Shown: positions 55,039 to 64,000 of the stretch, piece after piece
Layout of the letters: each line of letters starts with the position of its first letter
Position numbering within the stretch: position 1 is the stretch's first letter
From: Candidatus Fokinia solitaria
GTDB lineage: Bacteria; Pseudomonadota; Alphaproteobacteria; Rickettsiales; Midichloriaceae
Assembly: GCA_943325105.2 (NCBI GenBank)
Contig: CALPOD020000005.1
Location: 1-64,000 of the forward strand
DNA length: 64,000 nt
Direction of reading: 5' to 3'
Translations under genes and position numbers: made by a program
Notes under the pieces: generated by a model
Seen by the model: the letters and a program-made list of their open reading frames with translations, nothing else
Told to the model about the DNA's origin: nothing
Database searches by the model: none

Positions 55039-56598
55039 ATGTTTGAAAACAAAATGGCAAGTGAAAAACCTATGACAGGATTTGATTTGATAGGTAAAGA
55101 GAAATATGAATGTAATGAGAGAGTTTTAGAAGAAGTTGTTGAATATGTCTTGGCTAATCATAATAATCCTACAAAGATTGTTGAGGCGCTTAACATAATT
55201 TATGATAGTAAAAATATCTTAATGTTACTATTAGAAACTGAAAAATTTAATAGTATACAAAATCTTTTTAATGTAGCTCCAATTATTTTTTCCAATGCTA
55301 AATTATTGCTGCATACAGATAATAGAGGTGAGAATGTTTTAGGATATTTTACAAAGTTTGCACCCTACGATTTATTGGAAAATTTTCTTGAATTAATGAG
55401 AATACATTGTTCTTCAGAAGATATAAAAAGTCTTTTAAAACATAAAGGGAATGATGGAAAAACAGTTCTGATGATGCTTTGTGCTAATGAAAAATTTAAG
55501 TCTTTAGATAAGGTTTTTAAAATGATCATTGATTGCTTAGCATCTGTCTGTGGACTTGATAGCATGTATAATGCATTGACTGCCAGTGATTCACAAGGCG
55601 ATAATGCTTTAATGCTTTCAATAAAACATAAAAACTTCGAAATTGGTAGTAGAATTCTTGATCTCTTAGCAAAAACAATTCCTGATCCAAATGATAGGCA
55701 AAAGATAGAAAATGAGATTGTGATGAGTTGTGATAGTAAGTCTAACAATCCATTGATGTTGTTAGCTAGTCAATCCTGTGATGATTCAAAGATTTTACAA
55801 GATAAAATATTGGGGATTCTTCAAAATAATCTTGATACATCATTGGTAACATCTCTCAGTCGTACAAATTCTGATGGGAATAATGTCTTGATGGTTGCTA
55901 TGCTTTCTCAAAACAAATATTTAACAGAGAAAATTATTCAGATAATTCAGTCCATTCAGAAAAATACCAAAATATTACTACTACACCAGATATGTGATCA
56001 ATATAATAAAGACAATGATAATTTTATAACATTGGCATTAAAAAATGATGAAAGTAATGTGTATTTAGGATTAATCAATGAGATAGAGCTAAATTTAGCT
56101 TCAGAAAAAATTACAGAACTTTTCAAAAAAACTTTATCATTACATCATGATTTCTTGCATAAAGCACTTTCAGTTACAGATACGAATGCTGTAATAAACG
56201 TTATAAAATATGTTAAGCAAATAAAAACACTAGCATTAGACGAAAGAGAGGATATGTCTAATTTAATAATGAAAAAAGATTGTATGAATCGTACTTTGCT
56301 TACATATGCAATCGCAAATTCAAATGTGGAGGTTTGTCAACTGATCTTAGATATCGCAAAGGAATTTTGCAGTGACATTACATTGAAATTAATATTAACT
56401 GCAAGAGATTCAGTAGGTCAAACAGCATATATACTTTCAAAGTTACAAAATAATAAACATTTAGAGCGGTGTATTAAGGAATTTGCAATTAGTACAAATA
56501 ATAGTAGATATATTCTATCACAAGAAAAAGAAGTATATTTGATAAAAAAACAACAAAGTTCTGGGATATTACCACTTGCAGTTAAGGTATTTAACTAA
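55039..56598 (+). CDS. Ankyrin-repeat-like protein
   Basis: A 519-residue protein with repeating helical hairpins resembling degenerate ankyrin repeats: SDSQGDNALMLSIKHKNFEI, TNSDGNNVLMVAMLSQNKYL, MNRTLLTYAIANSNVEVCQL and DSVGQTAYILSKLQNNKHLE. Each shows the ankyrin spacing of a turn (D/N-x-x-G), N-x-L/A then a helix pair, but the unit is longer (about 50-75 residues) than the usual 33. No signal peptide. Ankyrin proteins are frequent type IV effectors in Rickettsiales; that role is inference. Confidence 0.65.
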   Translation: MFENKMASEKPMTGFDLIGKEKYECNERVLEEVVEYVLANHNNPTKIVEALNIIYDSKNILMLLLETEKFNSIQNLFNVAPIIFSNAKLLLHTDNRGENVLGYFTKFAPYDLLENFLELMRIHCSSEDIKSLLKHKGNDGKTVLMMLCANEKFKSLDKVFKMIIDCLASVCGLDSMYNALTASDSQGDNALMLSIKHKNFEIGSRILDLLAKTIPDPNDRQKIENEIVMSCDSKSNNPLMLLASQSCDDSKILQDKILGILQNNLDTSLVTSLSRTNSDGNNVLMVAMLSQNKYLTEKIIQIIQSIQKNTKILLLHQICDQYNKDNDNFITLALKNDESNVYLGLINEIELNLASEKITELFKKTLSLHHDFLHKALSVTDTNAVINVIKYVKQIKTLALDEREDMSNLIMKKDCMNRTLLTYAIANSNVEVCQLILDIAKEFCSDITLKLILTARDSVGQTAYILSKLQNNKHLERCIKEFAISTNNSRYILSQEKEVYLIKKQQSSGILPLAVKVFN

Positions 56599-56673
56599 AA
56601 ACATATTGCATATGAAAATCATATGTTTTATAATCTGAACCTGAAATCATAATAAAAACAACCATAGTATCAA

Positions 56674-58938
56674 ATGTCTACAACTTCAATCGCTATCACC
56701 GGAATGAGGACTGCAAACGACATCATCATCCAAACTTCAAACAATATAGCTAATAGTGAAACTCCAGGATTTAAAGCTGGGCTTATGGATCTTGCAAATG
56801 TAGAAGGTAATAATGGGGTGCGGGGAATAGAAGGCAATTCTATTGATGTGAAAGGTTCATTTGAAAACACTGGTATTGTTACAGATCTTGCTACAAGTAG
56901 TAATAAAGGCTTCTTTATAGTGAGTAATAAGTTGAGTGGTGATGTAGTGAATGTTGCCACTGGTTCTTTCAGGCCGAATGTAAATGGCCAGCTAGAATAT
57001 TTAGGAAAGTACTTATTACTAGGTGCTAAATATAATACTGATGGTTCATTACCTGCATTAGAAGTTGAAACTCTACAGCCGATAGTTATTGATACAAATC
57101 AGTTATCTAAACCGATAGCATCAACAAGTATTACAGAATATTTTAATGTTAATTCAGGATTACTGGCGAAAGGTCAGGCATCTTTTGTAATGGCTCCCGA
57201 TCCTTCTATTCTTACTACCACTGGAGGAAAACTTGATGATTTCCTAGTACCAAATGCAACTGCAAACTTGCAGAATGGGAATGGATTTTCTATACAAGTT
57301 CAATCAGAACAAAATGGACAAATAGTTTCTGAATCAATCAAATGTGTTTTTAGCGGTGCTATAACAAATACATTATCTAGTACAGGAAGTACTGTTAGTG
57401 GTTCTGTTACTGCTGGTTCTAGTACTATAAATGTTACATTCAATGGCGTGACAACAGCAATAGATCTTTCTGCGGTCAGTTCTATGAATGATGGTGATGC
57501 ATTAACAACAATTGCTAGTTCATTAAACAGCCTTGGTCTAGATGCAAAAGTCACCACAGATGCATCCACTTCTAATACAACTATATCACTTGGAGCACCT
57601 AGCAATTCTTTATTAGAAATCAATGGTAATTCAGCTATTATGCAAGCAATCTTTGCTCAACAGTCGATTAGTATAACTCCAGTATCTCAAGGTACTGTTA
57701 GATTTGCTTCTATGAGAGATTTAAAAGATCAACTGCACAAATATTTTAAAGAGATAAACTATAATAGTAGCTCTCAAAGTCTATTATTTATTGCAAAACC
57801 AAACACAAATGTGAGTATGGAAAACTTGCAATCAGCAGACATTTTAGGTGATCTTGGAATGTATAATGGATCTGTACTTGGACAAGGATATGACCCATAC
57901 GATACAAGTTCTAATATGGCATCAGGTAGCACGATTCCTGATATATTACAGGGCGTAGCTTTATATGATTCTAAAGGCGGACAACATCTTTTTAACATTG
58001 CTATGAAAAAAGTTGAAGATGGTTGGATACAAGAGTTTTATGCTGCAAATAAAACTGAAATCAAAGACATAAGAGATGATGGTTTATTGCAAGTAACAAA
58101 ATTCAAGTTTGATACAAAAGGTAATTTAAGTAGTACTTCTACAGTGGTATCAAATCTTACATCAAACATTTCTTTTTCCGATCCATTTAATAATTTAGCA
58201 GCCGGTACTGTTGTAATTGATGGCACTACTTTCACACAAGGTACAGACTTTAATTCATTAATCGATTTAGTTACAGTAATAAATTCTGATAAAACATTAC
58301 AAAATAATTTAGAAGCTACAATAGTTCAAGATACACAAGGTCAATTTAAATTGAAGCTCATATCAAAAGATAATCAAACACATGTAATAGACGCTCCAGC
58401 ATTAGGTTTAAATCAAAACACTACAAGTACTTTCTTGCCAAGTGCATCTGATGATTTAACAATAAATTTTGATACTGCTGCTAATGTTGATCCAATAACT
58501 GTTAGTTTTGACTATACACAACTTAACGAATCAGTGCATAAAGAAATGTTTGGATCTGTTACGGCAGATGGAATGGCTCCAAGTACATTATCAAGTATAT
58601 CAATTGATGTTGATGGTATATTAGTTGGTACATTTGCAAATGGATCTAATGTGAATTTATATAAAATACCTCTAGCTACGTATGCAAACGTTACTGGATT
58701 AGATGTGATTGGTGATAATGCATTGAGAGCATCAGCAAGCTCTGGGACAATGCGTGTAGTCAGCGCAGGTGAAGCTAGCTCTGGAGAGGTTTTATCAGGT
58801 AATATTGAACAATCAAATATTGAACAAGCTGAACAATTAACAAGATTGATCACAAACAAGCAGTTTTATAATATGAATACAAAGAGTTGGCAGACTGGTA
58901 ATGCAATTATTGATTATCTTCTGAATGCAACAAATTAA
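56674..58938 (+). CDS. flgE: Flagellar hook protein FlgE
   Basis: Subunit of the flagellar hook. The N-terminal rod/hook signature IQTSNNIANSETPGFKAG (residues 19-36) and C-terminal IEQSNIEQAEQLTRLITNKQFYNMN with IIDYLLNAT are diagnostic. At 754 residues it is nearly twice enterobacterial FlgE; the extra length is Ser/Thr/Asn-rich and likely makes surface-exposed domains (for example around 200-320 and 480-620). It stands alone, away from flgD and flgK. Confidence 0.9.
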   Translation: MSTTSIAITGMRTANDIIIQTSNNIANSETPGFKAGLMDLANVEGNNGVRGIEGNSIDVKGSFENTGIVTDLATSSNKGFFIVSNKLSGDVVNVATGSFRPNVNGQLEYLGKYLLLGAKYNTDGSLPALEVETLQPIVIDTNQLSKPIASTSITEYFNVNSGLLAKGQASFVMAPDPSILTTTGGKLDDFLVPNATANLQNGNGFSIQVQSEQNGQIVSESIKCVFSGAITNTLSSTGSTVSGSVTAGSSTINVTFNGVTTAIDLSAVSSMNDGDALTTIASSLNSLGLDAKVTTDASTSNTTISLGAPSNSLLEINGNSAIMQAIFAQQSISITPVSQGTVRFASMRDLKDQLHKYFKEINYNSSSQSLLFIAKPNTNVSMENLQSADILGDLGMYNGSVLGQGYDPYDTSSNMASGSTIPDILQGVALYDSKGGQHLFNIAMKKVEDGWIQEFYAANKTEIKDIRDDGLLQVTKFKFDTKGNLSSTSTVVSNLTSNISFSDPFNNLAAGTVVIDGTTFTQGTDFNSLIDLVTVINSDKTLQNNLEATIVQDTQGQFKLKLISKDNQTHVIDAPALGLNQNTTSTFLPSASDDLTINFDTAANVDPITVSFDYTQLNESVHKEMFGSVTADGMAPSTLSSISIDVDGILVGTFANGSNVNLYKIPLATYANVTGLDVIGDNALRASASSGTMRVVSAGEASSGEVLSGNIEQSNIEQAEQLTRLITNKQFYNMNTKSWQTGNAIIDYLLNATN

Positions 58939-58949
58939 ATGTTTTATAA

Positions 58950-58974
58950 AAATCACTAATTTTTTTAGTGGTTT
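58950..58974 (+). terminator. Weak hairpin after flgE
   Basis: AAATCACTAA-TTTTT-TTAGTGGTTT forms a 10-bp stem with one wobble pair, 12 bases past the flgE stop. No T-run follows. Confidence 0.4.
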
Positions 58975-59042
58975 GCTATGTACAAAATGAAAAATATATC
59001 ATATTCATTGTATGTACTTTAAACTAAAATATATAAGTTGAT

Positions 59043-60008
59043 ATGGCATTACTTTCAGCAGAACCTTTTTACAAACCATTCAAATACCCTTGGGCTTATG
59101 AAGCTTGGTTAACACAACAAAGACTTCATTGGATTCCTCAAGAAGTTACAATGTCAGATGATGTTAAAAATTGGAAAAATGATTTAACCATTCAAGAAAA
59201 ACATTTACTAACTCAAATTTTAAGGTTTTTCACTCAAGCAGATATAGAAGTGAATAACTGCTATATGAAGCACTACAGCACAGTCTTCAAGCCTACAGAA
59301 ATACAAATGATGTTAGCTGCGTTTTCTAATATGGAAACAATTCATATCGCAGCTTACTCTTATTTATTAGATACTCTAGGTATGCCTGAAGTTGAATACA
59401 GAGCTTTCATGGAATATGAGGAGATGAAAGACAAATATGATTATATGCAGCAGTTTAATACTGGTTCAAAAGCAGATATAGCAAAAATTTTGGCGATTTT
59501 TGGAGCTTTTACAGAAGGATTACAGCTATTCGCATCATTCGCAATGCTATTTAATTTCCAGCGTTTTGGAAAAATGAAGGGTATGGGACAAATCGTCGCA
59601 TGGTCTGTTAGAGATGAAGGATTACATACAGAATCAATCATCAAATTGTTTTTAACATTCCTAGAAGAAAATCCTGAAATCTGGACAGAAGAGTTTCAAA
59701 ATGATTTGTATAAAGCATGTGATGACATTATTACACATGAGGATGCATTTATAGATCTCGCATTTAGATTTGAAGGAGCAATCCAAGGAATGACTGCAGA
59801 AGATATCAAAAATTATATAAGATATATTGCAAATAGAAGATTATTGCAGCTTGGTCTGAAAGAAAAATACGATGTAAAAAAGAATCCTTTGCCATGGATG
59901 GATGAAATTCTCAATTCTCCAGAGCATGTAAACTTTTTCGAAAACAGAGCTACAGAATACTCAAGAGCTGCTACAGGTGGTACTTGGGATGAAGTGTTTG
60001 ATAACTAA
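59043..60008 (+). CDS. nrdB: Ribonucleotide reductase class I beta subunit
   Basis: Holds the metal-radical cofactor for reduction of ribonucleotides. The 321 residues show the ligand set: D in TQADIEV, E-x2-H with the radical Tyr four residues on (METIHIAAY), E in TEGLQLFASF, and E-x2-H in RDEGLHTES. The C-terminal TGGTWDEVFDN is the tail that docks on the alpha subunit; nrdA is not in the window. A strong terminator follows. Confidence 0.95.
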   Translation: MALLSAEPFYKPFKYPWAYEAWLTQQRLHWIPQEVTMSDDVKNWKNDLTIQEKHLLTQILRFFTQADIEVNNCYMKHYSTVFKPTEIQMMLAAFSNMETIHIAAYSYLLDTLGMPEVEYRAFMEYEEMKDKYDYMQQFNTGSKADIAKILAIFGAFTEGLQLFASFAMLFNFQRFGKMKGMGQIVAWSVRDEGLHTESIIKLFLTFLEENPEIWTEEFQNDLYKACDDIITHEDAFIDLAFRFEGAIQGMTAEDIKNYIRYIANRRLLQLGLKEKYDVKKNPLPWMDEILNSPEHVNFFENRATEYSRAATGGTWDEVFDN

Positions 60009-60031
60009 TTTTAATCCCTATTTATCATATA

Positions 60032-60067
60032 ACCCTTAGAGAAAATCTCTGAGGGTATTTTTTTTAA
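60032..60067 (+). terminator. Rho-independent terminator after nrdB
   Basis: ACCCTTAGAGA-AAA-TCTCTGAGGGT, an 11-bp stem with one wobble, followed by A and a run of nine T residues. Confidence 0.9.
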
Positions 60068-60080
60068 TATTATGAGTATT

Positions 60081-61115
60081 TTATGCAGCAGGAGCTGCAC
60101 ATAAAGAGCCTAAATTGGGAGTTTCTTGACTGAATCTTGCTGTAATGCGGCCTTCTCTTTGCTTAATTAAGATAGCTGCAGAAATTATTTTCATAATACT
60201 AGCAGAATCAATCGTACCAGTTATTTCCTTAAGTTCTTTTCTAATACTACTAAGTGCTAGTGTTCTGTAAAGTGTATCAACAAGACTTGTATCATTGTTA
60301 CTTTCAGATATTTGTACTTTAGAAGCATTGAGAAGTTCTTGCTTGTTTTTTGGATTTAGTAAGATTTGCTGTATTTGCGGTTCTTGTAGTAATGCAGAAT
60401 ATATCGATATCTCTGCTTTACTTTTCATACCAATAATTTCAGTACTGCATCCCTCTAAACACTCAATGAAAGGTTTAGATTCGCTTTCGGAAATTACCTT
60501 TTTAACTGTCAATTGTAATGTCTTAAGATTTTTGATTAAACCTAAATACTCTTTAAGTGATCTTGCTTTACGTAATTCTTCTTCGATTTTCGAGACATAA
60601 ACATCAACACTAGCTAGTTTAGAAGATAAAGCATTAATGCTTTCATATCTTTCTGAAAAAGATGTACCATGTGGTAGATTTTTTGCAATTGATTCTAATA
60701 CACCATGATATTTACAGTGTTGTAAAATGCTCTGTTCTGTATGTTTATTATCGAATCCAGCTAACGATGCTGTTAACACTGCATATGATACAAAAACTTC
60801 CCAGAATTGAGGTGCTCTTATTACACAATCCATTGAGTCCATGCCAGCAATTACATATTGAGCTTCTATTGTTTTTAATGGAAGATGTAATACTTCAAAT
60901 AACCTTACAAGGCGAGTAAATTGATCTGCTTTTAATTTAGATTTATTATCTGTCGCTTCTAATAAGTATGCACGAAGCTCTAATAGTTGTTTTTGATCTA
61001 ATTCTGATATTCTTAAACCAGATTTTATAACTTGCTCGATAAAGTTAAATTGACTTTTCTTCAGAAGTATATTTGAGATCTCTCTATTCAGTTCTTTTGC
61101 AGTACCAATTGACAT
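60081..61115 (-). CDS. Hypothetical helical protein
   Basis: A 344-residue protein I do not recognise. It seems all-helical, with a likely coiled coil near 165-215 (VSKIEEELRKARSLKEYLG) and no signal peptide or membrane segment. It ends in an uncharged GSLCAAPAA tail. It occupies the strand opposite its neighbours, converging on nrdB and diverging from secB, with a 193-base AT-rich upstream region. Size and setting fit a lineage-specific protein. Confidence 0.55.
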   Translation of the reverse strand: MSIGTAKELNREISNILLKKSQFNFIEQVIKSGLRISELDQKQLLELRAYLLEATDNKSKLKADQFTRLVRLFEVLHLPLKTIEAQYVIAGMDSMDCVIRAPQFWEVFVSYAVLTASLAGFDNKHTEQSILQHCKYHGVLESIAKNLPHGTSFSERYESINALSSKLASVDVYVSKIEEELRKARSLKEYLGLIKNLKTLQLTVKKVISESESKPFIECLEGCSTEIIGMKSKAEISIYSALLQEPQIQQILLNPKNKQELLNASKVQISESNNDTSLVDTLYRTLALSSIRKELKEITGTIDSASIMKIISAAILIKQREGRITARFSQETPNLGSLCAAPAA

Positions 61116-61308
61116 TTTTAGTTAGTATGTTAACGAGTTTAAGAGTTGTCAGCATAACATAAAAGTTATGGAAATGCAACCATAGCTATAAAATATTACT
61201 TTTGATAATATTTTTTTAGAAATCATTTCACTTACTATACTCCAAATTTATTGCAATTATATTAAAGTCAGTTTATATTTTCGACAAAATTGAAACAAAT
61301 AATAAAAA

Positions 61309-61773
61309 ATGGTCTCTCCAGATACAAAAGAAATGAATAATTTGCAAGGCTCTGTAATAATAAATGCACAATACATAAAGGATTTATCGTTTGAAAATCC
61401 TCGTGCACCATATAGCCTCATGGAAAATGAAAAACCAAATATCAACATTGATCTTGATGTAAAGGCGGACCATATTCATGATGAAACATTTGAAGTGATA
61501 ATAAGTGTTAGTATAAAAGCAATTACTGATAATACAACCTTTGTAGTCGATTTGTCTTATGCAGGCCTGTTTACTTTAACAGATGTGTCAGAACAAAGCA
61601 CAAGAGAAATGATTTTGTTAGTGCATTGTGCCAACATACTTTTCCCATATGTTAGACGTGTGATTTCAGATATTACAAGAGATGGAGGATTTCCACCTTT
61701 AATGCTTGCACCAGTTGACTTTATGGGCTTATATTATGCAAAGAGAAATGAAACTTACAATCAACAAAACTAA
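61309..61773 (+). CDS. secB: Protein-export chaperone SecB
   Basis: Tetrameric chaperone that holds unfolded precursors for SecA. The family pattern is clear in 154 residues: NAQYIKDLSFENPRAP (about 19-34), INIDLDVKADHI, VDLSYAGLFTL, and LFPYVRRVISDITRDGGFPPLML (split here). The stop is directly followed by the fliQ ATG. Confidence 0.94.
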   Translation: MVSPDTKEMNNLQGSVIINAQYIKDLSFENPRAPYSLMENEKPNINIDLDVKADHIHDETFEVIISVSIKAITDNTTFVVDLSYAGLFTLTDVSEQSTREMILLVHCANILFPYVRRVISDITRDGGFPPLMLAPVDFMGLYYAKRNETYNQQN

Positions 61774-63086
<1,313 letters not shown>

Positions 63087-63122
63087 TCACAACAATAGAC
63101 AATCAAGCATTATCAGTATAGA

Positions 63123-63191
63123 ATGGTGAATAATTTTTACCGTTTGCTTGAGCAAGCTGGTGTTATATCTAGAAGAAATAATAAAAAATAA
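63123..63191 (+). CDS. Possible 22-residue peptide before RNase J
   Basis: A short frame, MVNNFYRLLEQAGVISRRNNKK, lies between mreB and the RNase J gene, ending one base before the RNase J ATG (TAA-T-ATG). It could be a coupled leader peptide or a chance frame. I recognise no family. Confidence 0.25.
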   Translation: MVNNFYRLLEQAGVISRRNNKK

Positions 63192-63192
63192 T

Positions 63193-64000
63193 ATGACTTA
63201 CAATAATAAGAATTCCGATCAGATGGAAAGTATACACTTGCCAGTTGATCAGAGTGTCAACTTTGTCGATGTAGACAGATACAAAGATAAATTTTTATTT
63301 ATACCATTAGGAGGCGCTTCTGAAGTTGGTATGAATCTGAATTTATATTATCATAAAGGTGATGATGAGAATGGAAAATGGCTGATAGTTGATCTAGGAA
63401 TATGTTTTGCTGAACCAGAATATCCAGGTGTTGAAATCACACTTCCAAAAATAACTTTTATAGAAGAACGACTCGATGAAATTGCAGGGCTTGTTTTAAC
63501 TCATGCCCATGAAGATCATTTAGGAGCAGTTGCATACTTATGGCATAAAATAAAATGTCCAATCTATGCAACTAACTTCACAGCTGAGATTCTGAAAGCT
63601 AAATTCAGAGAGATGGGAGTTAATGAAGAAACAATTCCAATCAATGTCATTGCACCTAACACACCTACTCAAATAGGTAATTTCTCAGTTGAGATGGTTT
63701 ATATAACTCACTCAATACCTGAAATGCATGGTCTGATGATTAGAACCCCTAGTGGTAACATTTTCCACACAGGAGATTGGAAGCTTGATAGCGACCCTGT
63801 AGTTGGTGAGCCAACAGATGAAAATAAACTTACAAGATTAGGTAATGAAGGCGTCCTAGCAATGGTTAGTGATTCAACTAATATTTTCAATCCTGGTTCA
63901 TCAGGTTCAGAAGGCGAATTAAAAGAAAGCTTAACAAAATTAATAAAAAAGTCTTCAAATGGACTTGTTGTGGTAACAACCTTTGCATCAAATATAGCTA
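63193..64000 (+). CDS. rnj: Ribonuclease J (3' end outside window)
   Basis: Metallo-beta-lactamase/beta-CASP exo- and endoribonuclease for RNA processing and decay. The visible 269 residues start at ATG 63193 and include FIPLGGASEVGMNLNLYY, the zinc motif THAHEDHLGA (H-x-H-x-D-H), ITHSIPEMHGLMI and GDWKLDSDPVVGEP. The reading frame runs off the window edge; RNase J proteins are about 550 residues, so about half is missing. Confidence 0.93.
   Translation, partial: MTYNNKNSDQMESIHLPVDQSVNFVDVDRYKDKFLFIPLGGASEVGMNLNLYYHKGDDENGKWLIVDLGICFAEPEYPGVEITLPKITFIEERLDEIAGLVLTHAHEDHLGAVAYLWHKIKCPIYATNFTAEILKAKFREMGVNEETIPINVIAPNTPTQIGNFSVEMVYITHSIPEMHGLMIRTPSGNIFHTGDWKLDSDPVVGEPTDENKLTRLGNEGVLAMVSDSTNIFNPGSSGSEGELKESLTKLIKKSSNGLVVVTTFASNIA

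Noticed and set aside
57300-58859. Several minus-strand frames within flgE
   Set aside because: Antisense shadows of a low-complexity Ser/Thr-rich coding region.

Overview
The window is low-GC DNA of the kind seen in obligate intracellular alphaproteobacteria. The gene set points to the order Rickettsiales: citrate synthase and aconitase, a class I lysyl-tRNA synthetase, ThyX in place of ThyA, CcmF, a gene-transfer-agent (GTA) host-specificity protein, scattered single housekeeping genes, pseudogenes, and many proteins with no recognisable family. Flagellar genes (flgA, flgB, flgE, flgG, fliP, fliQ, flhB) suggest a flagellated or formerly flagellated lineage, for example a Midichloriaceae-like symbiont. 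The genus is an inference; no 16S rRNA lies in the window.

Layout. 1-4.3 kb: secF, an ABC permease, a polyprenyl diphosphate synthase, gltA. 4.4-7.2 kb: a 930-residue protein with a CE-clan cysteine-protease signature. 7.2-17.8 kb: acnA, rsmA, ccmF, an HEIAH metalloprotease-like gene, cpoB, leuS, a GH108 muramidase. 17.9-20.8 kb: small unknown genes, flgB, and a second CE-clan paralogue. 20.8-24.6 kb: groESL, a glutamine-synthetase-like pseudo-enzyme, a D-Ala-D-Ala carboxypeptidase. 24.5-35.7 kb: an accessory island of unknown, effector-like genes around the GTA gene; it holds a tandem duplication, one copy of which has a textbook IQ (calmodulin-binding) motif, and two disordered proteins rich in Ser/Thr-Pro sites. 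35.7-49.3 kb: amino-acid binding lipoprotein, tRNA-Leu(CAA), flgA-flgG, murJ, thyX, a coiled-coil protein with 18-residue repeats, lysS, an MFS transporter, a dead ABC transporter gene, metG, holC, gshB. 49.3-64 kb: rnpB, a pseudogene and its small living relative, fliP-flhB, secE-nusG, the mlaA-cytochrome c-sdhE set, an ankyrin-like protein, flgE, nrdB, secB-fliQ-mreB and the start of RNase J.

How it works together. The core genes serve protein export (SecF, SecE, SecB), aminoacylation, respiration and haem attachment, cell envelope and shape (MurJ, MreB, MlaA, CpoB, carboxypeptidase) and flagellar export and assembly. The accessory genes look like a host-interaction layer: two putative ubiquitin/SUMO-like proteases, an IQ-motif protein, ankyrin-like and coiled-coil proteins, and kinase-site-rich disordered proteins.

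The most unusual observations are these. Two CE-clan-type proteases share the same H-D/N-Q-C arrangement. One family of small helical proteins seems to recur across the accessory genes. Several accessory reading frames run upstream past their first ATG to an ATA codon; in one case this is supported by alignment with a paralogue that has ATG there.
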